Source: Endocalyx cinctus (Eukaryota; Ascomycota; Sordariomycetes; Amphisphaeriales; Apiosporaceae). Taken from it: 64,000 nt of DNA. This document shows, piece after piece, positions 1 through 12,307 of this stretch. Where the stretch lies: positions 1,364,001 to 1,428,000 of the forward strand of contig BCKC01000003.1 in NCBI GenBank assembly GCA_001600455.1, in the 5' to 3' direction. Within the stretch, counting starts at the first letter, position 1, and each line of letters opens with the position of its first letter. The translations under genes and the position numbers were made by a program. The notes beneath the pieces were generated by a model that saw only the letters and a program-made list of their open reading frames with translations, made no database searches and was not told where the DNA came from.

Positions 1-852
1 CCGGTTTGGTTATTGGTAAGACCGCGAGTATAGCTACATTTCAACCTAAGAGCATCCCTTTTCTGACAGTTCCCACAAGCTAACGATAACAAAGACTGTT
101 ATTAGCTTCTACCATCGGCGATGGAACTCTATGGGTATGATTTCAGAACACACCTGGACGAACGCCATCGCATTTCCTCTTCTTGGTACGACACCACTGG
201 CAAGCGAGACGGATCTTTTTTCTTTTTGCATGACGTACAATCGCAATAGGTTCAGAGGACATAATGTACCCGCTTTCTATATTTTTTTCTCAGATTAAAA
301 GGGATAACAAGCTTCTCTGACGGAATCTCTGACGGAATCTCTGACGGAATCGTAACCGCATAGAAAACCTGCGGAATGGGTGCGGAATGAACCGATAGAA
401 CATTAAATAGGGATAACCAATGAGAACAGTCCCGCAACGTCGGGATTAACCCCTGTTTGATTGGCGGTTGGCCATTCTGCATTATTAATAATGCCATAAA
501 ATGACTCGTATATGACGCTTACCTACTACATCTGACATTATTTTGAATCCTTGAGAATGTAAAAAAACCTATGTAGTCATATAGTATTATTGGTTGAACT
601 TGGGTGCTCAGGGCCGTAAGTACAAAATCCATCCTTGTCATGATAAGATCTAGGATGGCACAACCTGCGGAAGCGATCCCGCATTTTACGGCCGGTAAAT
701 ACGAAAGACCCTCTGCGCGATGCGAGAATGACTTACATGAAAACCCGGTTTGTTTGACGTTTCATTGCATCTATTTGTAAAATGCAACCTCTCAAAGACC
801 TTCCCGTTCAATTAGGTGCATCGGCTGGAAACCAATCATTCCTTCATTCAAT
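1..852. other. Gene-free left edge and MFS upstream region
   Basis: I see no convincing gene here. The only notable structure is a 12-bp tandem repeat at 316-351. The last 100 bases before position 853 are the presumed leader of the MFS gene. An 81-codon minus-strand open frame at 252-497 owes part of its length to the repeat and has no features of a real protein. Confidence 0.6.
316..351. repeat. 12-bp tandem repeat, three perfect copies
   Basis: The unit TCTGACGGAATC occurs three times in direct succession at 316-327, 328-339 and 340-351. The unit length is a multiple of three, so it keeps a frame open on the minus strand, but no gene is apparent. Confidence 0.9.
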
Positions 853-2433
853 ATGTCCACTCTTGCCAAAACGGAACACGGACAGCAGTGTAGCGAAGTA
901 GAGCCCCCTACGGAGCAGCATGCTCATTACGACGGCCGCGGCCTACCGTCGGACCCCTTCATCGTCGAGTTCACCGCGGGAGATCCGAATAACCCTTTCA
1001 ACTGGACAAGCACGAAGAAGTGGTTCATCACCGGTATCGCCACCATCGCAGTTTTCGCCGTCACCCTAACCTCGTCGGCCTATTCTTCCTCCCGGCAGGA
1101 AATCATGGCCGAGCTCGGTACCAACAGCGAGGAGTACGCCGCCGGGATATCCCTCTTCGTGCTCGGTTTCGCCATCGGGCCTCCCCTCTGGGGACCGCTG
1201 TCCGAGCTGTACGGCCGACGTATCCTATTCCACGTCACGCTCGGGCTCCTTACGGCATTCGTCGCCGGCACGGCCGGCGCGAGGTCGACCGCCGAAATCC
1301 TCGCGTTCCGCCTCCTGTCGGGCACCTTCGGCGCCTCGCCGCTGACCAACTCGGGCGGCATAATTTCCGACCTGTTTTCGGCGGACGAGCGCGGGCTGGC
1401 CGTCGCCCTGTTCGCGTCCGCCCCCTTTCTGGGTCCCGTCTTGGGCCCGATCCTCGGCGGCTTCGTGACGATGACGATCGGCTGGAGGTGGGTCCAGGGC
1501 GTGTGCTGCATTTTCATCGGCGTCGTCTGGATCGCGGGCCTCTTCTTTCTTCCCGAGACGTACGGGCCGGTCATCCTGCGGAACACGGCCAAAAAGCTCG
1601 AGAAGAGGACCGGTCGGTCATATGTTAGCGTGATGGAGAAGGAAAGCCAGGGCGCCAAGCCGTCCGAAGTGTTCGGTAAAGCGTTGAAGCGTCCGTGGGT
1701 CCTGCTTTTCCTCGAACCTATTGTGATGGTCGCCGCTATTTATCTTGCGATAATTTACGGTACTATCTATATGTTCATACCGGCATTTCCAATAGTCTTC
1801 CAGCAGGTCCGCGGATGGAACCCCGGCATTGGCGGTCTGGCATTTCTCGGTCTTGCCGTAGGTATGATCATTGGCCTTGTCTACGCCATAGTAGAGAATG
1901 GTCGATACGTTAAGTTAGGAGACAAAGCTACCCCTGAATCTCGTCTACCACCATGCATCATCGGTGCCATCGCCCTCCCAATCGGCCTGTTCGGCTTCGC
2001 GTGGACAAACTCACCAAATATCCACTGGTCTGCGAGCATCATCCTCTCGGCGCCCTTCGGTTTCGGAGCTGTGACCGTCTTTCTGCCATGCCTTAACTAT
2101 TTGGTCGATACCTACACAATATATACCGCCTCAGTTCTCTCGGCAGCGGCGATGCTAAGGGCTTTCTTCGGAACCGCGTTTCCGCTCTTTACTTCGCAGA
2201 TGTTTTCTAATCTGGGAATCCATTGGGCTAGTTCCATACCGGCTTTCTTGACCGTAGCCTGTCTACCTTTCCCCTTTGTCATGTACAAATATGGGCCCAC
2301 TTTGAGGATGAAGTGTAAGTACGCCCATGAGGCTGCTGTAAAAATGGCCCAGATGCAGGCTTTAGAGCAACCAGAGAAGGACGAGGAGGGTATAGAGAGT
2401 GATAACGCCTATATGGAAACCTTAGAGCTATAG
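853..2433 (+). CDS. MFS transporter, DHA1 (drug:H+ antiporter, 12-TMS type)
   Basis: A single-exon gene for 526 residues. The protein has a hydrophilic N-terminus of about 55 residues, ending in the D-P-x-N-P-x-N-W motif typical of fungal DHA1 carriers, followed by about twelve hydrophobic segments and an acidic C-terminal tail. Motif A appears as GPLSELYGRR after TM2 (near residue 115). A motif-C-like glycine/proline-rich helix (FLGPVLGPILGG) lies near residue 195. A long central cytosolic loop (about residues 235-275) separates the two halves. By family this is a plasma-membrane proton antiporter exporting toxic compounds, polyamines or metabolites; the substrate cannot be read from sequence. 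Codon use is strongly GC-ending up to about position 1680 and clearly less so afterwards. The next gene (SMP-30) lies on the same strand about 620 bp downstream. Confidence 0.93.
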   Translation: MSTLAKTEHGQQCSEVEPPTEQHAHYDGRGLPSDPFIVEFTAGDPNNPFNWTSTKKWFITGIATIAVFAVTLTSSAYSSSRQEIMAELGTNSEEYAAGISLFVLGFAIGPPLWGPLSELYGRRILFHVTLGLLTAFVAGTAGARSTAEILAFRLLSGTFGASPLTNSGGIISDLFSADERGLAVALFASAPFLGPVLGPILGGFVTMTIGWRWVQGVCCIFIGVVWIAGLFFLPETYGPVILRNTAKKLEKRTGRSYVSVMEKESQGAKPSEVFGKALKRPWVLLFLEPIVMVAAIYLAIIYGTIYMFIPAFPIVFQQVRGWNPGIGGLAFLGLAVGMIIGLVYAIVENGRYVKLGDKATPESRLPPCIIGAIALPIGLFGFAWTNSPNIHWSASIILSAPFGFGAVTVFLPCLNYLVDTYTIYTASVLSAAAMLRAFFGTAFPLFTSQMFSNLGIHWASSIPAFLTVACLPFPFVMYKYGPTLRMKCKYAHEAAVKMAQMQALEQPEKDEEGIESDNAYMETLEL

Positions 2434-3053
2434 AATAAATTGGAAATTAGACATGGCTAGATATGATATCGTCGCACGGTATTGACATGCATAGATATAC
2501 AGGTAGGATTAACCTAGGATCTTGGGTTGAATAGCAAATAGATGGTTTACTCAGAATTTCGTTTGTATGGACATGAAGATGTAGACGTGTATAATATCAG
2601 GAGTCAGGACGCACATGCAAATGGAAAATTATTTATCCCACTATGATATGTAATAAATATACCGTTAAATTACATAGTCAAATTGATAACCTATTAGAAT
2701 AGAGCAACTATTCCCGACACAGTATTAAGAGGGGTGTTTTCATAAATATTTATTCTTTGGGCACCTCTAACGAGATTAGTACAGCCTAGAGTTTGGAATT
2801 GATTGCAAGTCTTACAACAATAGGAAATACAGTAACAGGTTCTGGTACCCAACTATATGGCTACATACTTACTTAGGTAGGTCATGCGGCGTTACGTCAA
2901 CGAGCGGGGAGTCTTTTTGAGAGTAGTCGATTCTCAAAGGCTTATGGTTATTCGATTGCCTTTTCAAGAGTTGTTAATAATCAAAACTAGACAGAGAGTT
3001 CTTATTATCGCATAGGACCAAGCCCAAGTTAGTAACTAAAGTATTTTAAAACG
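2434..3053. other. Intergenic, AT-rich
   Basis: This spacer between the MFS gene and the SMP-30 gene holds stop codons in all frames at short intervals. I see no gene, repeat or RNA in it. It should contain the MFS 3' UTR and the SMP-30 promoter. Confidence 0.6.
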
Positions 3054-4182
3054 ATGGAGAAGTACACTGTTTCCGAGGTCGGTGCCGCTCATAAGACCTG
3101 ATTATAACTTTGAGGTTGACTAATTAGGTGCGTAATTGAGATAGCCTTTCCTAGATGTTCGGTACGGTCTCAGCGAGGGACCATTTTGGGAAGAAAAAGC
3201 CAATGTCTTACGTTTTGTCGATATAGTTGACAATGCTGTTCATCGTGTCGACTTGAGTGCTGGACCTAGTTCCGTCCGCAAATGCAAATATCCGCAATCT
3301 ATCTCGTAAGTCCCACTACTGGCATCAAGAGCTATATCGGTACTACACACTAGGCTTACGAGTAAACCACCAATCAAAAGAGTTACCGCCGAGCTCGAGA
3401 ATCATGAAGACAGCTTTCTTTTCGGGGGCAAGTCAGGCGTGGGTATCTCAAAGAAGGACAAGAGCGAATTTCGCTACGTCATACCGTTCCGCGATGAGGC
3501 AGAAAGTTCGGATGATAATAAGTATCTGAAGATGCGAGCCAACGACGGAGCCGTCGATAGTCGCGGACGATTCTGGCTCAGCGTCGTATGCGACCCGCTA
3601 GAAACAAAATTCGCCCCTGTCGGCACGACTTTTCGCATCGACAACGACGGAGCCAAGCATGCCATGATTTCTGAGGTGACAATTGGAAACGGGATCAGTT
3701 GGTCCAAGGACGACAAGATCATGTACTTTACCGATTCCGCAACGCAGAAGATATTCGCTTACGACTACGACGCTGAAACAGGCGATCTATCTAACAAGCG
3801 AGTCTTTTTCGATACGAAGGACCCCGGTGTGGTCCCGGACGGTCATGCTCAGGATATCGACGGAAACCTTTGGGTCGCGCTATGGGGTGCCTGGAAAGTT
3901 GTCAAAATCTCTCCCGACGGAAACATCACGGCCGAAGTGTCCGTGCCCACTCGCTGTCCGACGGTATGTTAATTTCTTTTCTGGATGTTTTCTTGCACGA
4001 CGTAGCTAATATTTGGGGTATGGTAGGCTGTTGCTTTTGCCGGCGAAGACATCTATATTACTAGCGAGGCCGAGCAGGAGCCAAATAAATACCCGGAGAA
4101 CTTGAAATATCATGGAGCAGTCTTCAAATGTCATGTTGGAATTCAAGGACGACCTCCGAACATTGCAAAGATTTCAGTTTGA
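3054..4182 (+). CDS. SMP-30/gluconolactonase/LRE-like (regucalcin family) protein, 4 exons
   Basis: The exons are 3054-3077, 3145-3305, 3354-3963 and 4027-4182, which join in frame to 316 residues, the usual family size. The family folds as a six-bladed propeller with one divalent metal and hydrolyses lactones such as gluconolactone. The metal-site residues are in place: E19 in LSEGPFW, N174 in NGISWS and D224 in PDGHAQD. Family blocks NDGAVD and FGGKSGVGI are also present. The 24-nt first exon encodes MEKYTVSE. Its donor (GTCGGT) is weak, but the reading frame and the following PFLD-x-R-Y-G-L-S-E-G block support it. Introns 2 and 3 have strong donors (GTAAGT, GTATGT). No signal peptide is seen, so it is probably cytosolic. 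The true substrate is unknown. Confidence 0.88.
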
Positions 4183-5334
4183 TCCTGCGTATTGAATATC
4201 TCCAAGCCGACAGGTAATAGCCAAGCGCCACAACCCCTATGTGTAATCTTTGAAGTCAAGAAGATGATGATTTCTTCAAGGAATTTCAATAGAAAATGCA
4301 CTTTGACGCATAGGTTTGAGGTTACTTTTGATGAAGGTCTCAACTCAATGAAATCGAATAAGGAGTATGATTTTTTACAGTGTAAAGCTTAGCTTAGCTG
4401 CTTACTTAGGTACCTACTCAGCTACCTACCTACCTGCCTACCTAGGTATTTAGTGGGTAATCATCACTATATGTAAAGCTTGAATCTTAAATTACTACCA
4501 GCCATAAATACCAGCCACAGGCCGATTACCACGCTATTAAACAGCACATCAGGTCAGTACCTAAGTATCCATATAGGCAGATACCCGTGCCACACCCTGA
4601 AGGTTAATTAGGTGCTTACGATAAAAGGGCTATGTATTTTCTTGGCATCGGGTGCTTAAAGGATTCGTGCAGTACTTGAGCTTTGTCGGTGCCTAGAACA
4701 GCGTTGAACAAGAATATCAAAATAGGCATCAACTCCTTAAATGGAGATATCATTTACGATTACATCAAATCACAAGACTTCGCGTTCCTTTATTTCTTTA
4801 CCTAGGTACTATGCTTACAGTTAACTAGGCAACAACGCGTGTAAATGGTAATCATTAACCCAAATCGCGTAGAAGATCCTTGACACCGCAAGTATATCTC
4901 TTGACAACACACGATTTTGAACTAGGTTAGTCGGTTCTTGGGTTTATGCATCCTAATTACGCCGCTACACCAGGCAAGTCTGATCATTACACATGTCATG
5001 ACTTTTACATGGAAGAAGCAAACGAGCATCCTTCAGGATAATTAGGTAGACACCTCCCTAGTAAGTTAAAAGAGGAAGATTTATTACCTACTAGATACTA
5101 AGTAAAGTCTATGAATTGAAATGATCCCAAGTATATAAGAAGAAGAATCTCCATCGCTACCGTCATACCAGTTTTATCTTAAATTCATAAAAATATCCTT
5201 TTATCACGGTAACTTTCTTTACAAGTCTCGATTTCTTTGTCCATCTATTCGTCGTCACCCTTTCATTATCGTAACGTTTCATAATCAGCACCTACTTGCC
5301 TAGATATCCCAAAGAAGTCCAAAATCCAGAAACC
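4183..5334. other. Intergenic with CTACCTA/TAGGTA-type motifs
   Basis: An AT-rich spacer of about 1.15 kb without a credible gene. It is dense in short CTACCTA and TAGGTA strings, especially 4400-4450, of a kind that recurs in other spacers of this window. The right end is the promoter and leader of the ankyrin gene. Confidence 0.6.
5132..5139 (+). promoter_or_regulatory. TATA-like element upstream of the ankyrin gene
   Basis: TATATAAG lies about 200 bp upstream of the chosen ATG at 5335 and is followed by a pyrimidine-rich leader. The assignment rests on sequence and position only. Confidence 0.35.
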
Positions 5335-8300
5335 ATGGCATCCTTTGAGCTTCCTAAACTACCGGCTGCACACGATGAGCTGGTTCGCCATGTTGCGGAG
5401 CATCCTGAGACCCCGATGATCCAGCTGATGAGCCCTTACCGCAAGTTCGAGGCTCAACTGCGAGAGATATACGCTCAGGACCGTAGCAACCCTCTTCTAA
5501 ATGACCCGTTTCTCAATGTCTTACCTGTTTTCACCAAAGACACCCCTCTTATCCAGACTCGTTCTCGAAACTTGGAGGCCGAGTCTCCCGAGGAGAAAAA
5601 TAGGTATATCATGGCTCTTCCAGAGGGGAAACGTCGGTCTCATGGATCGCCTGCCGTTGTTGAATCTCTCAAGGAATTTCGTCACAATTTCAGTATTTTC
5701 TGCGAATCCTCTTTGGCAGAAATGGACTGGAGCAACGTCGTGGCCGCTGGCTCGTCAGTTGTCAACTGTCTTCTTCCCGTTCCAGCCGAGTTCAAGAAGT
5801 CCAAGAGAGCCCTTCGCGAGTATTATCGTGAGTAATTCTTTAGGTTTTGAGCTTATAAATATGTCAAATCTTTGATATGTTCACTTGAAAGTATATACTC
5901 ATACTAGCTTCTGTAGATGAGAAATTCTGCCCAGCCTCTGACGTCGACCTCTTTCTGTATGGGCTCGATGAGCAGCAGGCCATTGAGAAGATGAAAGACA
6001 TTGAAACCCGTATCCGCGATTCAATTCTCTCCGAAGTGACTGTTGTTCGAACTAAGAATGCTATTACCATATGTAAGGCTATCCACATTAACACCATTTA
6101 TAGTATACTAAAGATCCCTTCACAGGCAGCCAGTATCCCACGCGCCACGTCCAGGTATATCGCACATTCAATACCCCTGCCCTCCAGAAGATATTAGGTA
6201 TCTATACTAACATTTATTAGATTGTACTTCGTGTCTATAAATCTATATCTGAAATTCTTACTGGGTTTGATATTGACTGTTCTGGTGCGGCGTATGACGG
6301 AAGTCAAGTCTACTGTACCCCAAGAGCTTTAGCTTCGTACATAACTCAGATTAACCCAATTGATCTGAGTCGCAGAAGCCCTTCTTATGAAAACAGATTG
6401 TCCAAATACAGCCACAGAAACTTTGAGGTTTATTGGCCGGAGCTTGATAGATCTCGTATTGACCCTACCATCTTCGAACGCAGCTTCCAAAGAACTCTTG
6501 GTCTTGCCCGACTACTTGTTCTGGAGCGTTTACCAACGACCAATGCTCGAGAGAAGTACACACAGAAAAGACGAGAGGAACGCGGGCGCCCAGAGGCTAG
6601 GCCTCACTTCCATCATCGTCTTTTCGGTAATATCAAAGATGTGAGTGCAGAATATTATTGGCCATCCCTGCAGTTGCGTGTTTTTCCCTTTCTCTATTCT
6701 AATCAAATATGATTTTTACAGAAACATGAGGACGAGGTTGCAGATTGGATTGATGAAAATGAAGTGTCTAATTATCACACATTCACTGTCCCGTATGGCG
6801 TCAAATTTCACGCAAAGAAGGTCGAAAAGCTGTGTTACACGAAGGATTTGCGTATGTCAATCTTACCCTTTGGAACATTAATATGTTTCATTTATTGAGA
6901 AACCCTACTGACACGTATAGTTCTTAATGCCGAGTGGAATCAGCCAAAGGAAAGGGAGGTTTACCTTCATAGACATCCAGCCTTTTTTGGGCGCATTGAA
7001 GATGTAAGCTCTGCTAGGAAGATATGTGACGACACCCACTAACTATATTCAAGGTCATCGGCGATTGCTGTGGCACTTGCCCGAAGCCGAAAACGCCGGA
7101 GGAAATCGAGGTGGCAGAAAAAGAGAGTGAGATCTACGTGTCTGGTAACATCTCATTCCGCATCGATGATCCAGGAAGACAGGTATTCACGCTTATTTAT
7201 GCATAGTGGATGTTCCATATTAACGTCATTCGTAGCAAATCGGCTCATTTAACCCACTTACCGAAGATGACTGGACGGAGATGGCATATGTCGGCAACAC
7301 GGCTCGCCTTTGCCAAGATATTGTCGACGGTAACCTTGAGCATGTCGAAGACTGGCTCAGTCAGGAAGGAGCCGATCCGAACGTAAGAGATTACACGGGA
7401 AGGACTCCGCTACATCTTGCTGTTACCAGCTCAGCTCCGGAGATTGTGAAGTGCTTAGTCGACCACGGAGCCCGCTTAACCGCTCGTGTTGCCGATGGGC
7501 GGACTGCACTCCACATGGCTGCTGCGCGAGGTAACATCGAGATGGTGAAAACCCTTCTTGAGAAAAGTAACGCAAATGCGGAGGAGGAAGAGGAGAAGCA
7601 AGACAAACGGCGAAAAGAACGCGCTAGTTCATCCGAGAAGCAAGCGCACCAAGACCGCAAGTCGGAATCCAGAGATGACGATGGGGAAGACGCTGATTCT
7701 GACCTGGAAATCTTGAATACTGACTCCGAACCTAATGTCGATATCATGTCGATGGCAACAGGTTCTTTTGTGAACGTAAAAAAAGAGGATACCCCTGATA
7801 CTGATGAAGCAATCCCGTTAGATGACGACCAAAATGACCCGGACGTCTATAAGATCGATACTGTTGCATGGGATTCCAAGTGCTCTGCCACTCACCTGGC
7901 CATTTTAGGAGGACACTGCGATGTGGTCAAGCTATTGTGTCAAGAGTTTGGTGCCGATGTGTTACTCCCGGTAATGAGTGCATCCAATATCCATGGCTAT
8001 CAAAGTTCTGCCATCCTTACGTTGGTTCTTGCTCTTGCTTTACCGGTGGAGAAAGCCATCCAAATGAGTGAAACATTGCTTGGTCTTGGAGCTACCTCTT
8101 CGCAAGCTGATATCAGTGGAATTACCGCCTTCCATCGATATGTACAGGTCAGTTCCTTTATTTTTATTTTTTTTCTTAAACAACTCATAGTCTTGGAGAA
8201 TCACTAATGAGGCAGTACCGAATAGAGTGGTAAACACAAGCTTATGGAATCTCTGTGGGAGAATGATAAGCGTGGTTTGAAGACCGCCATCAACCACGTG

Positions 8301-11300
8301 CTTGTCTCAGGGTATATTTGGAATTCACATGTCGTGACGCCTCTGATGACCGCTATTGATCGAGGTGATCCTCTTCTGGTGTTTAAACTTCTCGAAGCGG
8401 GGGCAAATACAGAAATCGATTTTGATAGTTGGTTGAAAGGAGCGAAGTATTCCTTTGAGAACCAGCTCAGCGTAAGTAAGACCCGAAAGCCTTATCGTGG
8501 ATGGGAAGGCTAATTACTATCTTGCAGAGCTATGAGACCAACAAACAATATTTTTTGAAAGCGACAGAACAGCCCCTGATTATTGCAATTCGATCCACTC
8601 ATCCAGCAACGGCTATCGAGTTACTGAAACGGGGTGCCGATCCTAACACGATTACAGCAACGAGCCAAGAGATTCTCTTAAATAGGCAATCCCGTCAATG
8701 GCAGAAACCAGGAGCAGCTCTAGATGTTACTCGTGACACTCTAAGCCAACTTCGCAAATATATCGAGGAAGGCGACGCAGCTAACAACCAACTGAACCGT
8801 TTTGGATCTGGCGTGAACAGGGTCCGCCCAAAAATGCCACTTGGAACGGCCGAGTTTCTTCAAAAGTTCCAAGAAGGTACATATCAACATTGGCTTGTTT
8901 CTACCGATATCTCAGTACAATTGGAGAGGTACGAGAACGATTTGAAGGCATTTCAGGGATATGAACAAGATCATGCTACGCTTAGCGCGTTGCTCGAAAA
9001 GAAAGAGTTCATTGCCGACATCATATTTCAACTTGAGAAAGTCGAGAAAGCTCTTGAGCTTCAAAACGCTAAGACATTCAAGGAACAGTACCCTGATACC
9101 AAAGACCCCCCTGATATGTCAATGCCTTTACTTGAACAGGTTGAAAAAAGCTACGAACTTGAGTTCAGATTCAACAACACCAGAGACATAAACGAGGTCC
9201 GTCAGGAAGCATACATCAAGCTGTAAGTATCACAAAACCCTTATTATACCCATCTTCATTCAAATGCTAAGTAACGTGAAGTTTTGAGGCAGCTTGGATA
9301 GGTGATCTTGAGACTATAAAGGCTCTTACGTTGGCGCCTTGGGGTCCGGATGCCAATGAGCCACCCTTGAAGATAGCGGTCTTCGATTTCAAGTCCAACA
9401 ATCCTTTTTCACTGGCATTTTTCAAGGGGCACTTCGACGTGGCCAAAGCAGTTCTCGAAATTGCTCACGCGCAGTGGGCGCCGCAAGAAGAAAAGGCGAC
9501 ACGCTTCACGATGAACACCGGTTCTTATGACGACGACGGTTCTTATAGAGGATCCGACGACGAGAGTGGGGATGAACCAGATATTCGTGAGGAAACGATT
9601 GACGAACCCCTTACGATTGAGAATATCGGTCAAGTATCAATGCAAGTGAAGAGTGATACTTGGCCAACTGTACTTCTCCACTGGTCTAGTACTTCGTTCA
9701 CGATGCAAGATATGAAACCGGTTATAGCACAAACCCTTTTCAACTTCGCCATATCACAAAATGACGAACGACGATTTAAATTCCTCATTGACATGGACAT
9801 GCATTACACGAACTTGAAACCAGAGTCTCTAGAAGAAGGGGATTCGAGCAAGCTCTATAGATGCGACGATAACATTTTCCGGGCCGGTATCAATTTCGGT
9901 CGTACAAGCATGCTTGCGGATATGATCAAACGTACCGGAGCCGGTCTTCCCGTGGAGGATCTAGTCAAAAAGACGGGAGTGGCAATGCAAATCAAACCCC
10001 GCTATTACCAGGGATTGACCGTCTACGGCAAGAAGAGGGCTGATTGGGCTAACGCCGGTCGTAACATGGTGGCTAGACCTACGGGAGATGATGTTGCACC
10101 GCTTCTGACTGCTGCTCTCGCGTGTTCTCTTGAATCCGTCGAGTGGTTTCTCAGCGACGCGCCGGCTAGACATTATCTGGAATTCGGCAAGTCTAAAGCT
10201 GCTAAGGAAGACGTCCGCCTCAAGCATCTCAATAACGCCCCTGGCGGGTTTGATCGAGCCGTAATGAGATTTCTCGGGGCACAGAGTAAGACCGCCCCTG
10301 CCATCCAAGTTAACAATAGTACTGACGATTAATCTTTTTCTAGATGATCTTGTGATTCACTGTGCGGTTATGGGTCAAGCGGGAGAAAAGTCTAACCGAG
10401 TGATCGAATACCTAACCAAGGTATGCCCGACATCTCTGGAAACCAAATCTTTTGGAGGCTATACTCCTTTGTTTCTCGCCTGCCTCCTCGGTCGGGTCGA
10501 TGCGGCCAGGATCCTAGTCAAGGCCGGAGCGGATCAGTCAGTGAAGGATAAAGAATTCAATAATATCCTTCACGCCTGCCTCACGAACAACCCAAGGCCA
10601 GAGAAGCTTGCTGAGATGCTCGAGATCTTTGATCCAGAGCTCAGATTACATGTGAGTACCCGAAAGATTCCGCACGTTCTACTTTCATTGCCCATCTCTC
10701 AGAGCTTCCTCAATTTCAAATTGTCATGTATCAAAGCTTTACGTATTAAATTTATGGGGCATCATTTACCATGTTCTTCAGTTCAAAGATTTGTTTACTG
10801 ACATACAATGTTTCTCCGTATCAGATGTTCCAACAGAGGAACAACCTCACTCACGGCGGTGATACTCCTCTTCACTTCTGGATCAAAGAAGCCAACCCCA
10901 TAGCTTATCGCCAAAACAGATGGCAGCAACCACGGCGCCGCGTGATGATAAGGGGATATAAAAGAAGCGACGAAGAAGAGACCGTTATTAACATCAAGCT
11001 GCTGAAAGTGATTCTCAAATATTCTCACGGGTCCGAACTCGAGGCATTGAACGGTGCCGGCGATACGGTACTGCACACCACCGTACTTCGCAACCTTCCG
11101 GGCCAAAGCCGACTCCTCCTCGAGAAGAACCCAAGCCTCCTGTATCGAGAGAACACAGTCGGCCGGACGCCCGCCGAGATCGCTTACGACCGCTTCATCA
11201 ACTCCAAGGTAACGGAACTTGGTCCGATCACCCTTCCTAAGCAGCAGCAGCAGCCGTGGGTGCAGACTTTGATAACCGAGGACCCTACGTCTTTCGTAAT

Positions 11301-11601
11301 CGACGAGAAACGCCAGAACCTCGGAAACCTGCAAGAGCAGACCTGGGAAGTGATCAAGGAATTTTTGGAAAAGTCGGAGGGCAAGAAGCGTCGTCTCGTC
11401 AGCCTGAACGAGGCGAACGACGTCGCGAGGAGGCTCGGCGAAGGGTACGCGTCGCAGAGATACTATAGGAACGACGTCGCTAAAGAGGACGACGGCGTCC
11501 CTGACGTCGAACCAGAGGAGGAGGACGAGGCGGCGAATGATATCGTCTCGCAGAGATATCGGTGCGCTCCCGCGTGGGTTTTTGAAGGGGACAATGCTTA
11601 G
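5335..11601 (+). CDS. Giant ankyrin-repeat protein with N-terminal nucleotidyltransferase-like domain, 13 exons
   Basis: The exons are 5335-5827, 5917-6072, 6126-6154, 6221-6640, 6722-6851, 6921-7003, 7054-7182, 7236-8147, 8226-8471, 8528-9222, 9282-10285, 10344-10651 and 10825-11601; they join in frame to 1793 residues. The start has a good context (ACCATGG). Residues 130-250 show a nucleotidyltransferase-fold signature: GSS at 139-141, DVD at 173-175 and a later GFDID at 241-245 that could give the third carboxylate. Ankyrin repeats begin near residue 503 (GRTPLHLA, then GRTALHMA), are interrupted by an acidic lysine/glutamate-rich insert (about 600-690), and recur as THLAILGG, TPLMTAI, YTPLFLA, DTPLHFW and DTVLHTT. 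The C-terminus is acidic. No signal peptide or membrane segment is seen. Ankyrin repeats are certain; nucleotidyltransferase activity is inference. The repeats may bind other proteins and the head may modify a nucleotide, RNA or protein. Confidence 0.85.
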
Positions 11602-12307
11602 CTCGCGGTCTAGGGGGCGGAGTCCGCAAATTCTACACGGGGTTGAAATTGTGTTATTCCGTTGAGGGCGATGGATAGAAGACTGTTTTATTTGTTGATG
11701 ATAATGCGGTATGATGTGTACGCAGAATGAACTAACGCATTAAGGCAAAAGCCAACTGTTATATAGGCCCCAGATAAGAGGTTGCAATATACAATCATTT
11801 GTAATTTGTACGCAAACTATATGTAGATACATATCTAATCTAAGTGCTCGTTATGGTCGTTGAGTCCGAATTTCCCAGTTCTCTAGTCAGATAATGGATC
11901 TGTAGGCACCTACCATTGTGTACAAGACAAGTATAAACTTTCTCTAATGTGTAATACACAATAAGTACTGAAATGGGAAACTCGACGGCAATGAGAGTGT
12001 ACCAATTGCTATACCATGTCCCCCTTTTATGCACTTAAGCAAGCATGTACTTATCCTACGTATCTTATAATCGGGTCTGGGTCCAAGAGGAAAAGGGGGT
12101 AGGAATGGGAGTTTAACAAGAGTGATGGTAGTCATATTGACAATAATATTTCTATAAATATTTTCTAGGGCTGTGGTGATGAATTACACTGACAAATTCC
12201 CGTACTTCTCTAATGGTTCACTGCATTCTTATCCAAATAATCTACACCTATGAAAGACGTCGGTAGAGCGTATCGGCGGGTTTACGGGGTCTTTTCACAG
12301 TCCCCGT
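11602..12307. other. Convergent intergenic spacer
   Basis: This separates the ends of the ankyrin gene (+) and MTD1 (-). It holds presumed 3' UTRs. Short minus-strand open frames at 11840-12135 look random. I see no repeat or RNA gene. Confidence 0.6.

Noticed and set aside
1020..1658. Open frames of about 200 codons on both strands within the MFS gene
   Set aside because: They exist only in the GC-rich half of the MFS gene and disappear where GC3 drops.
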